In this document: piece by piece, positions 25,638-34,230 of the stretch | How positions within the stretch are numbered: the stretch's first letter is position 1 | Layout: every line of letters starts with the position of its first letter | Source of the DNA: RPQJ01 sp046347155 | GTDB lineage: Bacteria > Pseudomonadota > Gammaproteobacteria > Steroidobacterales > Steroidobacteraceae | Reading direction: 5' to 3' | Length of the DNA: 64,000 bases | Assembly (NCBI GenBank): GCA_046347155.1 | Contig: JAXMGT010000001.1 | Span: 744,001 to 808,000, forward strand | Made by a program: the position numbers and the translations under genes | The notes under the pieces: model-generated | The model's database searches: none | What the model was told of the DNA's origin: nothing | What the model saw: the letters and a program-made list of their open reading frames with translations, nothing else

Positions 25638-26723
25638 ATGCTGTCCCGCCTGTTCGGCCAGAAGCCCACTTCCCACGCCGTGCGCCTCGCACCGTCCGGC
25701 CTCGAGTTCACCGCCGCCCCGAAGGAGACCCTGCTCCAGGCGGCGTTGAACCAGGGGCTCGCGTTTCCGCACAGCTGTCGGGCCGGCGGCTGCGGCACCT
25801 GCAAGTGCCGCCTCGTGAAGGGCAAGGTCAAGGAACTCACGGACAAGAGCTACCTGCTCTCGGCCGAGGAAATCCGGGACAACTACGTGCTCGCCTGCCA
25901 GAGCGTCCCGCAAGGCGATGTCGAGGTCGAGGTCCGGCTGGGGGACGCCGAGACCGCCGGGACGGTCTCGAGTCCGGGCCGCATCGCGGCGCTCACGCCA
26001 CTCACGCACGACATCCTGCAGGTGGCGGTCGAGCTCGAGCAGTCACTGCGATTCGCGCCCGGCCAGTACGCCGAGATCACGCCGCGCGACGGTGGTGCCG
26101 CGGGCGTCACCCGTCGTTATTCGTTCGCCGGCGTCCCGGACGCGGACGGGACTGCGCGCGTGGCCGAGTTCTTCATCCGCCGCGTGCCGGGCGGACAATT
26201 CACCGAGTGGCTCTTCTCGGCCGCCCGTCCGGGCGACGCGCTCGAGGTCACGGCCCCGCATGGCGACTTCGTGCTGCGCGAGTCCGATGCCCCGATGCTC
26301 TGCATCGCGGGCGGCAGTGGCCTCGCGCCGATACTCTCGATACTGCGCGGCGCGCTCGCCACACTGCGACGTCCGCGGCCGGTGACGCTCGTGTTTGGTG
26401 CGCGCACGCGTACCGACCTCTATTGCCTCGACTCGATCGAGGCGCTCCGGACCGAGTGGCCGGTGCACTTCGAGTTCGTGCCGGTGCTTTCGAGCGAGCC
26501 GGCGGCCAGCGACTGGAACGGCCGCCGCGGCCTGATTGCGGACCACCTGCCGTCGATCCTGGGCGACGCGTACCCGACGCAGCAGGCCTACCTGTGCGGT
26601 CCGCCCGCGATGGTCGACACCTGTGCCGCCGCGCTCACGGCGGCGGGCGTCCCGGCGGGCGAGATCCTGGCCGACCGGTTCCTCGACCAGTCGCACGTCA
26701 TGCCGGTCCGGCAGGTGGCCTGA
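25638..26723 (+). CDS. 2Fe-2S ferredoxin / FAD reductase, XylA-like
   Basis: A 361-residue electron-transfer protein. The N-terminal plant-type ferredoxin domain holds the cluster cysteines in SCRAGGCGTCKC and a fourth in VLACQS. A ferredoxin-NADP-reductase-like module follows: FAD-binding RRYSFAG, NAD-binding IAGGSGLAPILSIL, and the C-terminal YLCGPPAMVD. It lies 31 bp after the hydroxylase gene and would supply it with electrons from NAD(P)H in one polypeptide, as XylA does for XylM. No rubredoxin gene is present. Confidence 0.93.
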   Translation: MLSRLFGQKPTSHAVRLAPSGLEFTAAPKETLLQAALNQGLAFPHSCRAGGCGTCKCRLVKGKVKELTDKSYLLSAEEIRDNYVLACQSVPQGDVEVEVRLGDAETAGTVSSPGRIAALTPLTHDILQVAVELEQSLRFAPGQYAEITPRDGGAAGVTRRYSFAGVPDADGTARVAEFFIRRVPGGQFTEWLFSAARPGDALEVTAPHGDFVLRESDAPMLCIAGGSGLAPILSILRGALATLRRPRPVTLVFGARTRTDLYCLDSIEALRTEWPVHFEFVPVLSSEPAASDWNGRRGLIADHLPSILGDAYPTQQAYLCGPPAMVDTCAAALTAAGVPAGEILADRFLDQSHVMPVRQVA

Positions 26724-26728
26724 GGCGC

Positions 26729-26746
26729 GTCCGAGGGCCTCGGGAC
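26729..26746. terminator. Hairpin between convergent genes
   Basis: GTCCGAGGGCCTCGGGAC can fold as a 6-7 bp stem with one bulge. It starts 6 bases after the reductase stop and precedes the end of the S9 peptidase gene on the other strand. No T tract. Confidence 0.35.
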
Positions 26747-26785
26747 GCCCGCGTCGGGGTCGCGACCGGCGGCGACGTGCCGCGA

Positions 26786-28894
26786 CTATCGGCCGGGCGC
26801 GGGACCCATCAGTTCGAGCGAGAAGTAGGTGTACTCGAGCGCGATCCGGTACGCGAGCTGGTCCTGGTTCGACGTGCCGCCGTGCCCGCCTTCCATGTTC
26901 TCGTAATAGAAGAACGGCCGTCCCATCGACTCCATCTTCGCCGCCATCTTCCGCGCGTGGCCCGGGTGCACGCGATCGTCGCGCGTCGAGGTGTAGAAGA
27001 ACACCGGCGGGTAGTCGATGCCCGCGCGCACGTTCTGGTACGGCGACCACTTCGACATGTATTCCCAGTCGGCCGTGTCCGGGTCGCCGTACTCGGCGAT
27101 CCACGAGGCGCCGGCGCCCAGCTTCGTGTAGCGCTGCATGTCGAGCAGCGGCACGCCGCAGACGATCGCCGCGTAGAGGTCGGGACGCTGCGTCAGCATC
27201 GCGCCCACCAGCAGACCGCCGTTCGAGCGGCCGAGCGCACCGAGCAACTTCGGTGTCGTGACGCCGGTGCGGACGAGGTGCTCGGAGATCGCGATGAAGT
27301 CGTCGAAGACCTTCTGGCGATTCTGGCGCAGCCCGGCCTGGTGCCAGGCCGGGCCGAACTCCGATCCGCCGCGGATGTTCGACAGCACGAGCACGCCGCC
27401 GCGGGATACCCAGAGCTTGCCCGCGAGTGCGCCCTGCTGCGGGCGGGCGGGGTCCTCGTAGTAGAGCGGCAGCGTCGCGGCGAGGAATCCGCCGTAGCCG
27501 TACTGGATCGTCGGCGCCGGCCCGCGCGCGAGCACCGACTTCCGCGCCATCAGGAAGTAGGGCACGCGCGTACCATCCTTCGAAGTCGCGAAACGCTGCT
27601 CGACGACGACGTCCGAGGCATCGTAGGTGGCGGGCACCTCGTAGAGCTTCCGGGGCGCGCCGGCGGACGGCACGTAGTAGAGCGTCAGCGGCGACGTGAG
27701 GCTCTCGAACGAGAGGAGCGCATCGTCGGTGCCGCCGCCCGCCGAGGCGATCTTGATGACGCCGTTGGCCGGCATACGTATCGGCGTCGCGATCCAGCGC
27801 CCGTCCTTCGCGCGCTCGAGGCGGGCCGCGTGGCCAGAGACGTCGTCGAGGTACTGCACGACGAGCCCCGTCTTGCCGACCTCGACATCCTCGATCGACT
27901 GCGTGTCGCCGGCCGACATCACGAGTTCGGCGTCGCCGCGCGCGAGGTCGTAGGCGACGACGGCGCCGGACGGATAGCGCTGGCCGCGGTACTCCCAGGG
28001 CTCGCGGAGCGCCAGGATCGCCCGGCCATCGAGTACGCCGTCCAGGTCCGTGTTGCGGGGCCACGGCATCTTCTGTGGATCGCGCAGCGCCGGCGCGTAG
28101 TAGTAGTCGTACTCGAAGAACGTGAGCGCGCGGATGACGAACGGACGCGGTCCGCCGTCCTGGTCCACGTAGCTGCGGACGGCCACGTCCGTCCTCTGGC
28201 CCGACAGCAGCGGCTGCGCCGACGCGAGCGGCTGGCCGCGCCGCCACACCCGCACCTCGCGCGGGTACCCCGAATCGGTGAGCGCCCCGGGACCGGTGTC
28301 GGTGCCCACGACCAGCGTGTCGGCGTCCACCCACGACAGGTCGGACTTCGCGTCCGCGAGCGCGAATCCGCCGCGCACGAAGGCCCTCGCCTGCGTGTCG
28401 TACTCGCGCCAGGTCGACGTGTCACCGCCGCCGCGCGACAGTTCGACCATGCAGTGCCGCCATTCGGGCGCGAGGCAGGCCACGTCGCCGGCCACCCAGT
28501 TCTCCTTTTCGTCGGCCGCGAGCCGGTCGTAGTCGATGAGCGTCTCCCAGCGCGGCGCGCCCGCGACGTAGCTCTCGAGACTCGCGCGACGCCACAGGCC
28601 ACGCACGTGCGCCTCGTCCTGCCAGAAGTTGTAGACCTGTCCGGCGTGGATCGAGCCGGTGGGGATCCGGGCGGGCGAGGTCAGGACGGAGAGCGCATCC
28701 GCGCGCAGCGACTCGAATCGCGGGTCGTGCTCGAGCACCGCGAGCGAACGTGCGTTCTCGGCACGGGCCCAGTCGAGGGCCTTCGCACCGTCGATTTCCT
28801 CGAGCCAGGCATACGGATCGGCGGGCGCGTCCGCGCGAACCGGATTGGCGAGCGCGAGGGCGGCGAGGGCGGTCAACAGGTGTCGTCGGCGCAC
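26786..28894 (-). CDS. Exported S9 prolyl-oligopeptidase-family peptidase
   Basis: About 702 residues from GTG 28894, where a signal peptide begins (RRRHLLTALAALALANPVRA). The frame stays open far upstream into the M14 gene but that is antisense-type sequence. After a beta-propeller N-domain (about 60-430) comes the alpha/beta hydrolase domain, with nucleophile Ser557 (GRSNGG), Asp640 (TRDDRV) and His671 (EGGHGG). GGSEFG, typical of the prolyl-oligopeptidase branch, precedes the Ser. Probably periplasmic peptide degradation. It is 65 bp behind the M14 gene. Confidence 0.92.
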   Translation of the reverse strand: MRRRHLLTALAALALANPVRADAPADPYAWLEEIDGAKALDWARAENARSLAVLEHDPRFESLRADALSVLTSPARIPTGSIHAGQVYNFWQDEAHVRGLWRRASLESYVAGAPRWETLIDYDRLAADEKENWVAGDVACLAPEWRHCMVELSRGGGDTSTWREYDTQARAFVRGGFALADAKSDLSWVDADTLVVGTDTGPGALTDSGYPREVRVWRRGQPLASAQPLLSGQRTDVAVRSYVDQDGGPRPFVIRALTFFEYDYYYAPALRDPQKMPWPRNTDLDGVLDGRAILALREPWEYRGQRYPSGAVVAYDLARGDAELVMSAGDTQSIEDVEVGKTGLVVQYLDDVSGHAARLERAKDGRWIATPIRMPANGVIKIASAGGGTDDALLSFESLTSPLTLYYVPSAGAPRKLYEVPATYDASDVVVEQRFATSKDGTRVPYFLMARKSVLARGPAPTIQYGYGGFLAATLPLYYEDPARPQQGALAGKLWVSRGGVLVLSNIRGGSEFGPAWHQAGLRQNRQKVFDDFIAISEHLVRTGVTTPKLLGALGRSNGGLLVGAMLTQRPDLYAAIVCGVPLLDMQRYTKLGAGASWIAEYGDPDTADWEYMSKWSPYQNVRAGIDYPPVFFYTSTRDDRVHPGHARKMAAKMESMGRPFFYYENMEGGHGGTSNQDQLAYRIALEYTYFSLELMGPAPGR

Positions 28895-28959
28895 GGCGGA
28901 TACCCCGGGGTGGTCGAAGCCCGGAGTGTACCGTGCCGACCGCCGGCCGACCCGCGGCG

Positions 28960-31755
28960 TCAGTGCTTCGCGACGATGGCCTGCCAGTTGATGATCGTGT
29001 TCCAGAGCAGCCGCTGGTCGCCGCGGTTCAGGTCCCGGTGGATCGGGTTGAAGTTGTACGCGATCACGTGGCCGCGCCCCGACGGCAGGTCGAGGATCGC
29101 CGGGTGGCCGACGAGCCCGGCCTCGCCCCAGGCCTGGCCGCTCACGACGAGCGGCGTGCCGTCCTTGTCGCCCCATTCCATCACGACGCCCGACGGATCG
29201 AACGGGCCGTCGAGGCAGGTCGTGCAGTAGGCCATCCGGAGCCACGCGCGCGGCATCGAATACACGGCGAAATTCTGACGGAACACGTAGGTCCGTGCCG
29301 GGTAGCCGTAGGCGATCGGGTGATCCGGCCGGTCGAACGTGACCCGCAGGTGCGCGCCCGGCGTGCGCGTCTCGGAGAATCGAGCGGCGCCCGCAGCGTC
29401 CGCGCCTCCGCCCGCCGACGAACGGGGCACGCCGCCCGACTCGCGACGAACGCCGCGCACGATTCCGGCCTCGAGCGCGAGCATCGTGGCGTTGCCGAGC
29501 GTCGCGAGCAGTCCGCCCGAATCGACGAAGGTCTGCAGGCTCGCGAGCCCGCTGCCGCCGAGGCCCCCGGTGATGTCGTCCGAAGACGCGGGCGTGCCGA
29601 GGCTCGGTGTCGCCGCCGTTCTCTTGTAGGCCATCGGCGACCACTTGGTCGGCAGCCCCTGCAACTGCTCGGCGAGTTCGAGGTCGACGTGGCCGTAGAC
29701 GATCACGTCGCAACGCGAGCGCAGGTTGCCGGCACGCACGTCCTCGTCGCGCAGGTAGGTGTAGGGCACGTGGCGCTGGTCGAGCGAGTAACGCACCCAG
29801 CCGATCGAATCGGTGTCGGCCCAGGGCACATAGAGGCACAGCCGGGGCACGGGCGCGGCGTGGCGTGGCACGTCGGGCACCGACGTCGCCGCGGTGAACT
29901 CGAGGCCGAGCGCTCGGCCCGTCGACGCGAGCTTCGACGCCGCGTCGCCCTGCGACCGGACGATCCACGAACCGGCCGGGTACTCGCGACCACCCGCGCT
30001 GAACGGCCGCTCCGCGATCTCGACCGGCGCGTCGCCGAGCCGGAAGCGGGCCTCGAGCAGCGACTCCTGCCCCGTGTCCGCGAGCAGGTACACCGCACCG
30101 GCACCTTCGGCGCCGCCCGCCGGCGCGGGCGCGCGCGTGAGCGGCTCGACCGCGACGCTGCGCACGGCCGGGTCGGCGGTGGGACGGACGTCCAGGTGAT
30201 AGTGCGCGGGCAGCGACCAGGAGACGTCGTCGTAGGGCTCGCCGCCGTCGATCGGGTAGTGCTGCGCCGTGAGCAGGTCCACCGCGTAGTTGCGATAGGG
30301 CTGGTCCAGCCGCACGACGTAGGTGCCCGCGGGCCAGGTGCCGTCCTCGAGCACGACGGGCGCGGTGGCGACGCCGACCTCGATCTCCTGTCCGAGCAGC
30401 CGGTTCACGAGCGCCGCGACGCGCGCGGGGTCGCCCTGGTCGGCCGGGATGATGAAGCCGTACGGCGCCTCGTCGAGTCCCTTGCGGTACGAGGCGACAC
30501 CCTTGCGGTAGTAGTTCGCGAGCAGTTCCTTCGAGTGCGCGGCCGAGAAATCGAGCGCCGCGAGCATGCCGGTCTCGTTGTAGTTCACGTTGTCGCGCGC
30601 GGACCAGCGGAAGGCCGCCGGCGGTGGGACGAGGCGCCACCACTCGGAACTCGTGTCCGACGAATCGAGTGTCCACGCGAGCGTCTCGGCCGTGCCGTTG
30701 CCCCAGGTCTCGTAGCCGCGGCCGATCGCGTTGTGGTTCATCGCGACGGAGTCGAGGTAGAGGTGCGAGAACGCCTCGCCGAAGTTCCAGGTCGACACGC
30801 CCGGCATCCCGAGCGCGTTCATCGCCTGCACCTCGTGCATGCTGAGCTCGAGGAACTCGCTGTAGGTGAGCGGGTCGATGTTCGGGTTGTAGGGGCCGGT
30901 GCCGTTCCAGGTCATCAGCAGCGCCACCGCCTCGTGCAGGTCGTGCACGACGGTCGGGTGCCACTCGAAGAACATCCGGTGCACGGCCTGCGTCGAGAAG
31001 TGCGTCTGCTGGTGCGCATCCCGGTTGATGTCGACGAACGCGTACTTCGACCAGTACGGCGGCGACTGGCGCGGCAGCGTCTCGCGGTCCGTCCGTCCCT
31101 TCAGGTACTTGTAGAACCACTCGACCTGCTTGTCGCGGCCGTCCGGGTTCGACACCGGGTTGATCAGCACGACGAGCTGCGAGCGTATCCGCGCGATCCG
31201 CGGGTCGTCGGACACCGCGAGGCGGTAGGCGAGTTCGAGGACCGACTCGGTGGACCCCGTTTCGTCCGAGTGCAACGCGGCATTGAAGTAGTAGATCGGC
31301 CGCCCGCTCTCGATCAGCGCGGAGGCCGCCGCGGCGTCCGTCCTGCGCGGGTCGGCGAGCCGCGCGGTCGTCGCCTTCAGTTCGTCGAGACGTCGGATCC
31401 CGTCCTCGTCGGCGATCGCGACCATCACGATGTCGCGGCCTTCCTCGGACGTGCCGATCTTCTCGTACCGCACGTGCGGCGATGCGGCCGCGAGCGCGCG
31501 CAGGTATGCGTAGGCCTGCGAGGAGTTCACGAGTTCGCCCGGTGCGCCCGGGATGCGCTTCAGGAACTCGCGCGGCGAGGGCACCGTCGGCGAATCGGGC
31601 AGCGAGGCGACCCAGGGCGACAGGAACCGCGGCTCCGTCGTCGCGGCGGCGATTTCCTCGGCCGAGCCGGGCTCCGGCGTGTCGGCGCGCGCGCCGGCGG
31701 CGAGGGCCAGCATCGCGCACCCGCAGAGCACCGCACGCAGAACCTTGTCACTCAT
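28960..31755 (-). CDS. Exported M14-family metallocarboxypeptidase
   Basis: A 931-residue secreted protein from the ATG at 31755, with a GAGGGGG site and a signal peptide (VLRAVLCGCAMLALAAGARA). The M14 domain has the zinc HxxE His162/Glu165 (HSDETG), an Asn-Pro-Asp loop (NPVSNPDGRD) and a later zinc His in VHDLHEA. The C-terminal half (about 480-930) is a long extension without a clear family, ending with LPSGRGHVIAYNFNPIHR. This large form is typical of soil Proteobacteria and Bacteroidota. It sits between the TIR-HD and S9 genes on one strand. Confidence 0.88.
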   Translation of the reverse strand: MSDKVLRAVLCGCAMLALAAGARADTPEPGSAEEIAAATTEPRFLSPWVASLPDSPTVPSPREFLKRIPGAPGELVNSSQAYAYLRALAAASPHVRYEKIGTSEEGRDIVMVAIADEDGIRRLDELKATTARLADPRRTDAAAASALIESGRPIYYFNAALHSDETGSTESVLELAYRLAVSDDPRIARIRSQLVVLINPVSNPDGRDKQVEWFYKYLKGRTDRETLPRQSPPYWSKYAFVDINRDAHQQTHFSTQAVHRMFFEWHPTVVHDLHEAVALLMTWNGTGPYNPNIDPLTYSEFLELSMHEVQAMNALGMPGVSTWNFGEAFSHLYLDSVAMNHNAIGRGYETWGNGTAETLAWTLDSSDTSSEWWRLVPPPAAFRWSARDNVNYNETGMLAALDFSAAHSKELLANYYRKGVASYRKGLDEAPYGFIIPADQGDPARVAALVNRLLGQEIEVGVATAPVVLEDGTWPAGTYVVRLDQPYRNYAVDLLTAQHYPIDGGEPYDDVSWSLPAHYHLDVRPTADPAVRSVAVEPLTRAPAPAGGAEGAGAVYLLADTGQESLLEARFRLGDAPVEIAERPFSAGGREYPAGSWIVRSQGDAASKLASTGRALGLEFTAATSVPDVPRHAAPVPRLCLYVPWADTDSIGWVRYSLDQRHVPYTYLRDEDVRAGNLRSRCDVIVYGHVDLELAEQLQGLPTKWSPMAYKRTAATPSLGTPASSDDITGGLGGSGLASLQTFVDSGGLLATLGNATMLALEAGIVRGVRRESGGVPRSSAGGGADAAGAARFSETRTPGAHLRVTFDRPDHPIAYGYPARTYVFRQNFAVYSMPRAWLRMAYCTTCLDGPFDPSGVVMEWGDKDGTPLVVSGQAWGEAGLVGHPAILDLPSGRGHVIAYNFNPIHRDLNRGDQRLLWNTIINWQAIVAKH

Positions 31756-31800
31756 CCCGATCCCCCTCGCGGCGCCCGGGCGCCGCCGCAACGCAGGCGT

Positions 31801-34089
31801 TCAGCCGCCGCCGAGCATACCGAGGTAGCGCCGGATGTTCTCCCGCGCTCGCGCCTCGCACCGTTCCCGGAAGAACGGCGTGTGGTAGATCTGCGACCGC
31901 GCCAGCAGCTCCTCGAGGAAGCGGCCCTGCTGCACGGCAAAATCGGCGTCCCCGAGGTCGGGGCGCTCCTCGCGCACGGCGCGGCTGTCGCGCAGGAACT
32001 CGTCCCACGGCCGTCCGAAGCTCGAGTAATCGACGTCGACCATCCAGGCCTCGTCCTCGACGCGAGGTGTCTCGCCGTAACGGGTCACGCGCACCAGGCG
32101 TACGACGTCGTCCACCCGCGCCCCTGGCAGGTGCGGGCTGAGCGCGGTCGCGGCGTACTCGGCGCTCCGTGCCTCGTTGTCCGGGGAGGCCGGCTCGTAG
32201 ACCGAGTCGTGGAACCAGAGCGCGAGCCCAAGCGTGTCGGCGTCGGGCACCAGGCTCGCCACGCGCCCGGCCTCGGCGAGGCAGTGCCGGATGTGGTCGA
32301 GCGTGTGGTAGCGGCGCGCAGGCTCCCGGTATCGGGCACGCAGCGACGCCCCGAGGTCGGCGGCCGCCGCCTCGCCGAGTCCCGCGCGCCGCAGCAGCGC
32401 CTCGAGTCCGTCGTCCGCCGGCGCGGGCGCCGCGCCACCGGGCGTCCCGACGAGGCCGATGCGACGCAGGCCCCCGACGCGCAGTTCGGCCGCGCGCTCG
32501 TCGCGCGAGATCAGACGGATGATCGACGCCCAGTCGACGTCGGGTCGGGCGAGCGCGAGCGGACAGCGCTCGACGAGCGCCCGGGCCTCGTCGAGCCGGT
32601 CGAGCTGCCCGAGCGCGTTCGCCGCGTGCAGCCAGCCGAGCGTCAGGTTGGGGCCGAAGTTCACGGCGACGCGCGCCGCCGCGAGCGCGCCCTCGAAGTC
32701 GCCCGCGCAGGTGAGCGCGACCGCGCGGTGCAGGAACCAGAACGGCCGGCCCGGGTGCTTCTGGGTGCCGGCCAGCAGCCGGTCGAACGTCTGCCGCGCC
32801 TCGTCGAGGTGCGCCGGGTCGGTCGACGGTGCGAGTACCCAGCCGAGGTAGCCTCGCGCGCCGTCGTCGTACCGGTTGAGCTCGAGCGCCCGGCGCAGCA
32901 CGCGCTCGCCGTGCTCGTGCTCGCCCGCGATTGCGAGCGCGTGGCCGGCGTACTTCAGCACTGAGTGATCGTCCGGGCACAGCGTGAGCGCCTGCTCGGC
33001 CTCGCGGCGCGCAGCCGCACGGGCGGACCCGAGGTCCGATGCGTAGCCGTTCACGATGCCCTCGGCGATCGCCGAAGCGAGCAGCGCATGGGCGTGGCCG
33101 TTGCCCGGCGCGAGCGCGATTGCGCGTTCAGCCTCCGATCGAGCAGCCTCGATCGCGCCGCGACTGCTTTGCAGCAGCGTGTCGCGGCTCGCCTCGACGG
33201 CGCTCGAGTCGTCGCCACGCGCGGCACCGTCGCGTGCACGCGTGCGCGAGAGCTGCAGGAATTCGCCGCTCAGCGCCCGCGCCACTTCCTCGGCTGCGCG
33301 CTCGGCGTCGATTGCCCCGGTGTCGTCCGGCGTGAGCGCGTGGCTCCACGCCTGCCGCCCCGTGTCGCCCTCGATCAGCTCGACGCTGAGCATCAGCGCG
33401 CCGCCGTCGCCGCAGACGCTGCCCGTCACGACGTAGTCCGCCCGCAAAGCGCGGGCGACCGCGCGCACGTCGAGCGCGGCCAGCGACGGGTCGAAGCTCG
33501 CGCGCCGGCCCAGCGTCTCGAGACCGCTGAAGCGTCCAAGCGCAGCGATCAATCGCGTGGGAATGACGGCGCACAGCGGCCGGGCGGGGCCGGCCGAATC
33601 GAGGTCGTCGAACGGCAGCACGGCAACCACCGGCTTGTGCGTGCCGGCCGGGGCCCGTCCGGCCGTCGCGCGCATCGCCCGGGATTCGAGCGTCGTGCGG
33701 ACGCCCCGCGCGAGGTCCTCGAGCCCCGGGTGGCCGGGGGCCCCCGACCAGTCCGCGAGCGAGACGGCGTGCAGCCGGTTGAACGGCAGCGGCGGGGCGA
33801 TCCGGGCGTCGAGCGACACCGGCACCAGCCGGTTCGTCTCGAAACCGACCATCGCCTCGCTCAGCACCCAGTTGGAGGCCACCGAGGCGCGCGACCAGAC
33901 GACCACGACGGCGTCGGCGGCCGCGAGCTCCTGCTCGATCCGGCGGTCGAACGTCTCGCCAGCCTCCAGGTGCCGGTCCCACCAGACGTCCCAGCCCTGG
34001 GCGCGCAGGAACTCGACCAGCGGCGCGATCAGCTGTCGGTCCACCGATGCGTAGCTGATGAAGAGCCGGGTCGGGCGCTGGGTGCTCAA
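31801..34089 (-). CDS. TIR - TolB-like/TPR - HD phosphohydrolase fusion protein
   Basis: A single 762-residue frame from TTG 34089 (MSTQRPTRLFISYAS). Residues 5-135 are a TIR domain: box 1 RLFISYASVDR, box 2 GWDVWWDR, and the helix ASNWVLSEA with Glu78 where catalytic NADase TIRs have theirs. Residues 152-280 are a TolB/FlgO-like domain (VAVLPFDDLDS, then ALRADYVVTGSVCG). Residues about 300-545 are TPR repeats. Residues 562-757 are an HD-type domain: His595 (RRYHTLDHI), His627-Asp628 (ALWFHDSVY), DNEARSAE at 637-644 and Asp685/Asp687. No ATG or GTG lies in frame nearby; the upstream open frame is antisense to another gene. The TIR-TolB-TPR part is a known layout; the attached HD domain is unusual. 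The M14 and S9 genes follow on the same strand. Confidence 0.85.
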   Translation of the reverse strand: MSTQRPTRLFISYASVDRQLIAPLVEFLRAQGWDVWWDRHLEAGETFDRRIEQELAAADAVVVVWSRASVASNWVLSEAMVGFETNRLVPVSLDARIAPPLPFNRLHAVSLADWSGAPGHPGLEDLARGVRTTLESRAMRATAGRAPAGTHKPVVAVLPFDDLDSAGPARPLCAVIPTRLIAALGRFSGLETLGRRASFDPSLAALDVRAVARALRADYVVTGSVCGDGGALMLSVELIEGDTGRQAWSHALTPDDTGAIDAERAAEEVARALSGEFLQLSRTRARDGAARGDDSSAVEASRDTLLQSSRGAIEAARSEAERAIALAPGNGHAHALLASAIAEGIVNGYASDLGSARAAARREAEQALTLCPDDHSVLKYAGHALAIAGEHEHGERVLRRALELNRYDDGARGYLGWVLAPSTDPAHLDEARQTFDRLLAGTQKHPGRPFWFLHRAVALTCAGDFEGALAAARVAVNFGPNLTLGWLHAANALGQLDRLDEARALVERCPLALARPDVDWASIIRLISRDERAAELRVGGLRRIGLVGTPGGAAPAPADDGLEALLRRAGLGEAAAADLGASLRARYREPARRYHTLDHIRHCLAEAGRVASLVPDADTLGLALWFHDSVYEPASPDNEARSAEYAATALSPHLPGARVDDVVRLVRVTRYGETPRVEDEAWMVDVDYSSFGRPWDEFLRDSRAVREERPDLGDADFAVQQGRFLEELLARSQIYHTPFFRERCEARARENIRRYLGMLGGG

Positions 34090-34129
34090 GGGTTGGGGGT
34101 TCCGGGGGTCACCATGAGCCGCGCAGTTT

Positions 34130-34194
34130 AGAGAATCCGGGCCCGGGTCGCCTCGGCGGGTCGACAAGCGACCGGCCGGCGCAGAGAATCCGGG
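34130..34194. repeat. Direct repeat AGAGAATCCGGG in divergent promoter region
   Basis: The 12-mer occurs at 34130-34141 and 34183-34194, exactly 53 bases apart (about five helical turns), between the TIR-HD gene and the divergent FAD oxidoreductase operon. A GCGCAG also precedes both copies, directly before the second. This is a candidate two-site operator. Confidence 0.45.
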
Positions 34195-34230
34195 TTCGAC
34201 GGCCCGCAGAAGGCCGACCGTGGAGCAAGC

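Noticed and set aside
24428..26723. Classical rubredoxin-dependent alkB operon
   Set aside because: No rubredoxin gene or CxxCG pair; the electron donor is a fused ferredoxin-reductase.
25805..29230. Plus-strand open frame of about 1140 codons
   Set aside because: Overlaps the reductase and runs antisense to the S9 peptidase; no recognisable domain, Arg/Gly-rich composition.
28895..31720. N-terminal extension of the S9 peptidase frame
   Set aside because: It overlaps the M14 gene in another frame; the signal peptide begins at 28894, giving the normal family length.
28750..32964. Plus-strand open frame of about 1400 codons across the S9/M14/TIR-HD region
   Set aside because: Antisense to three genes with intact catalytic motifs; product is Arg/Val/His-rich low-complexity, typical of GC-rich complementary frames.
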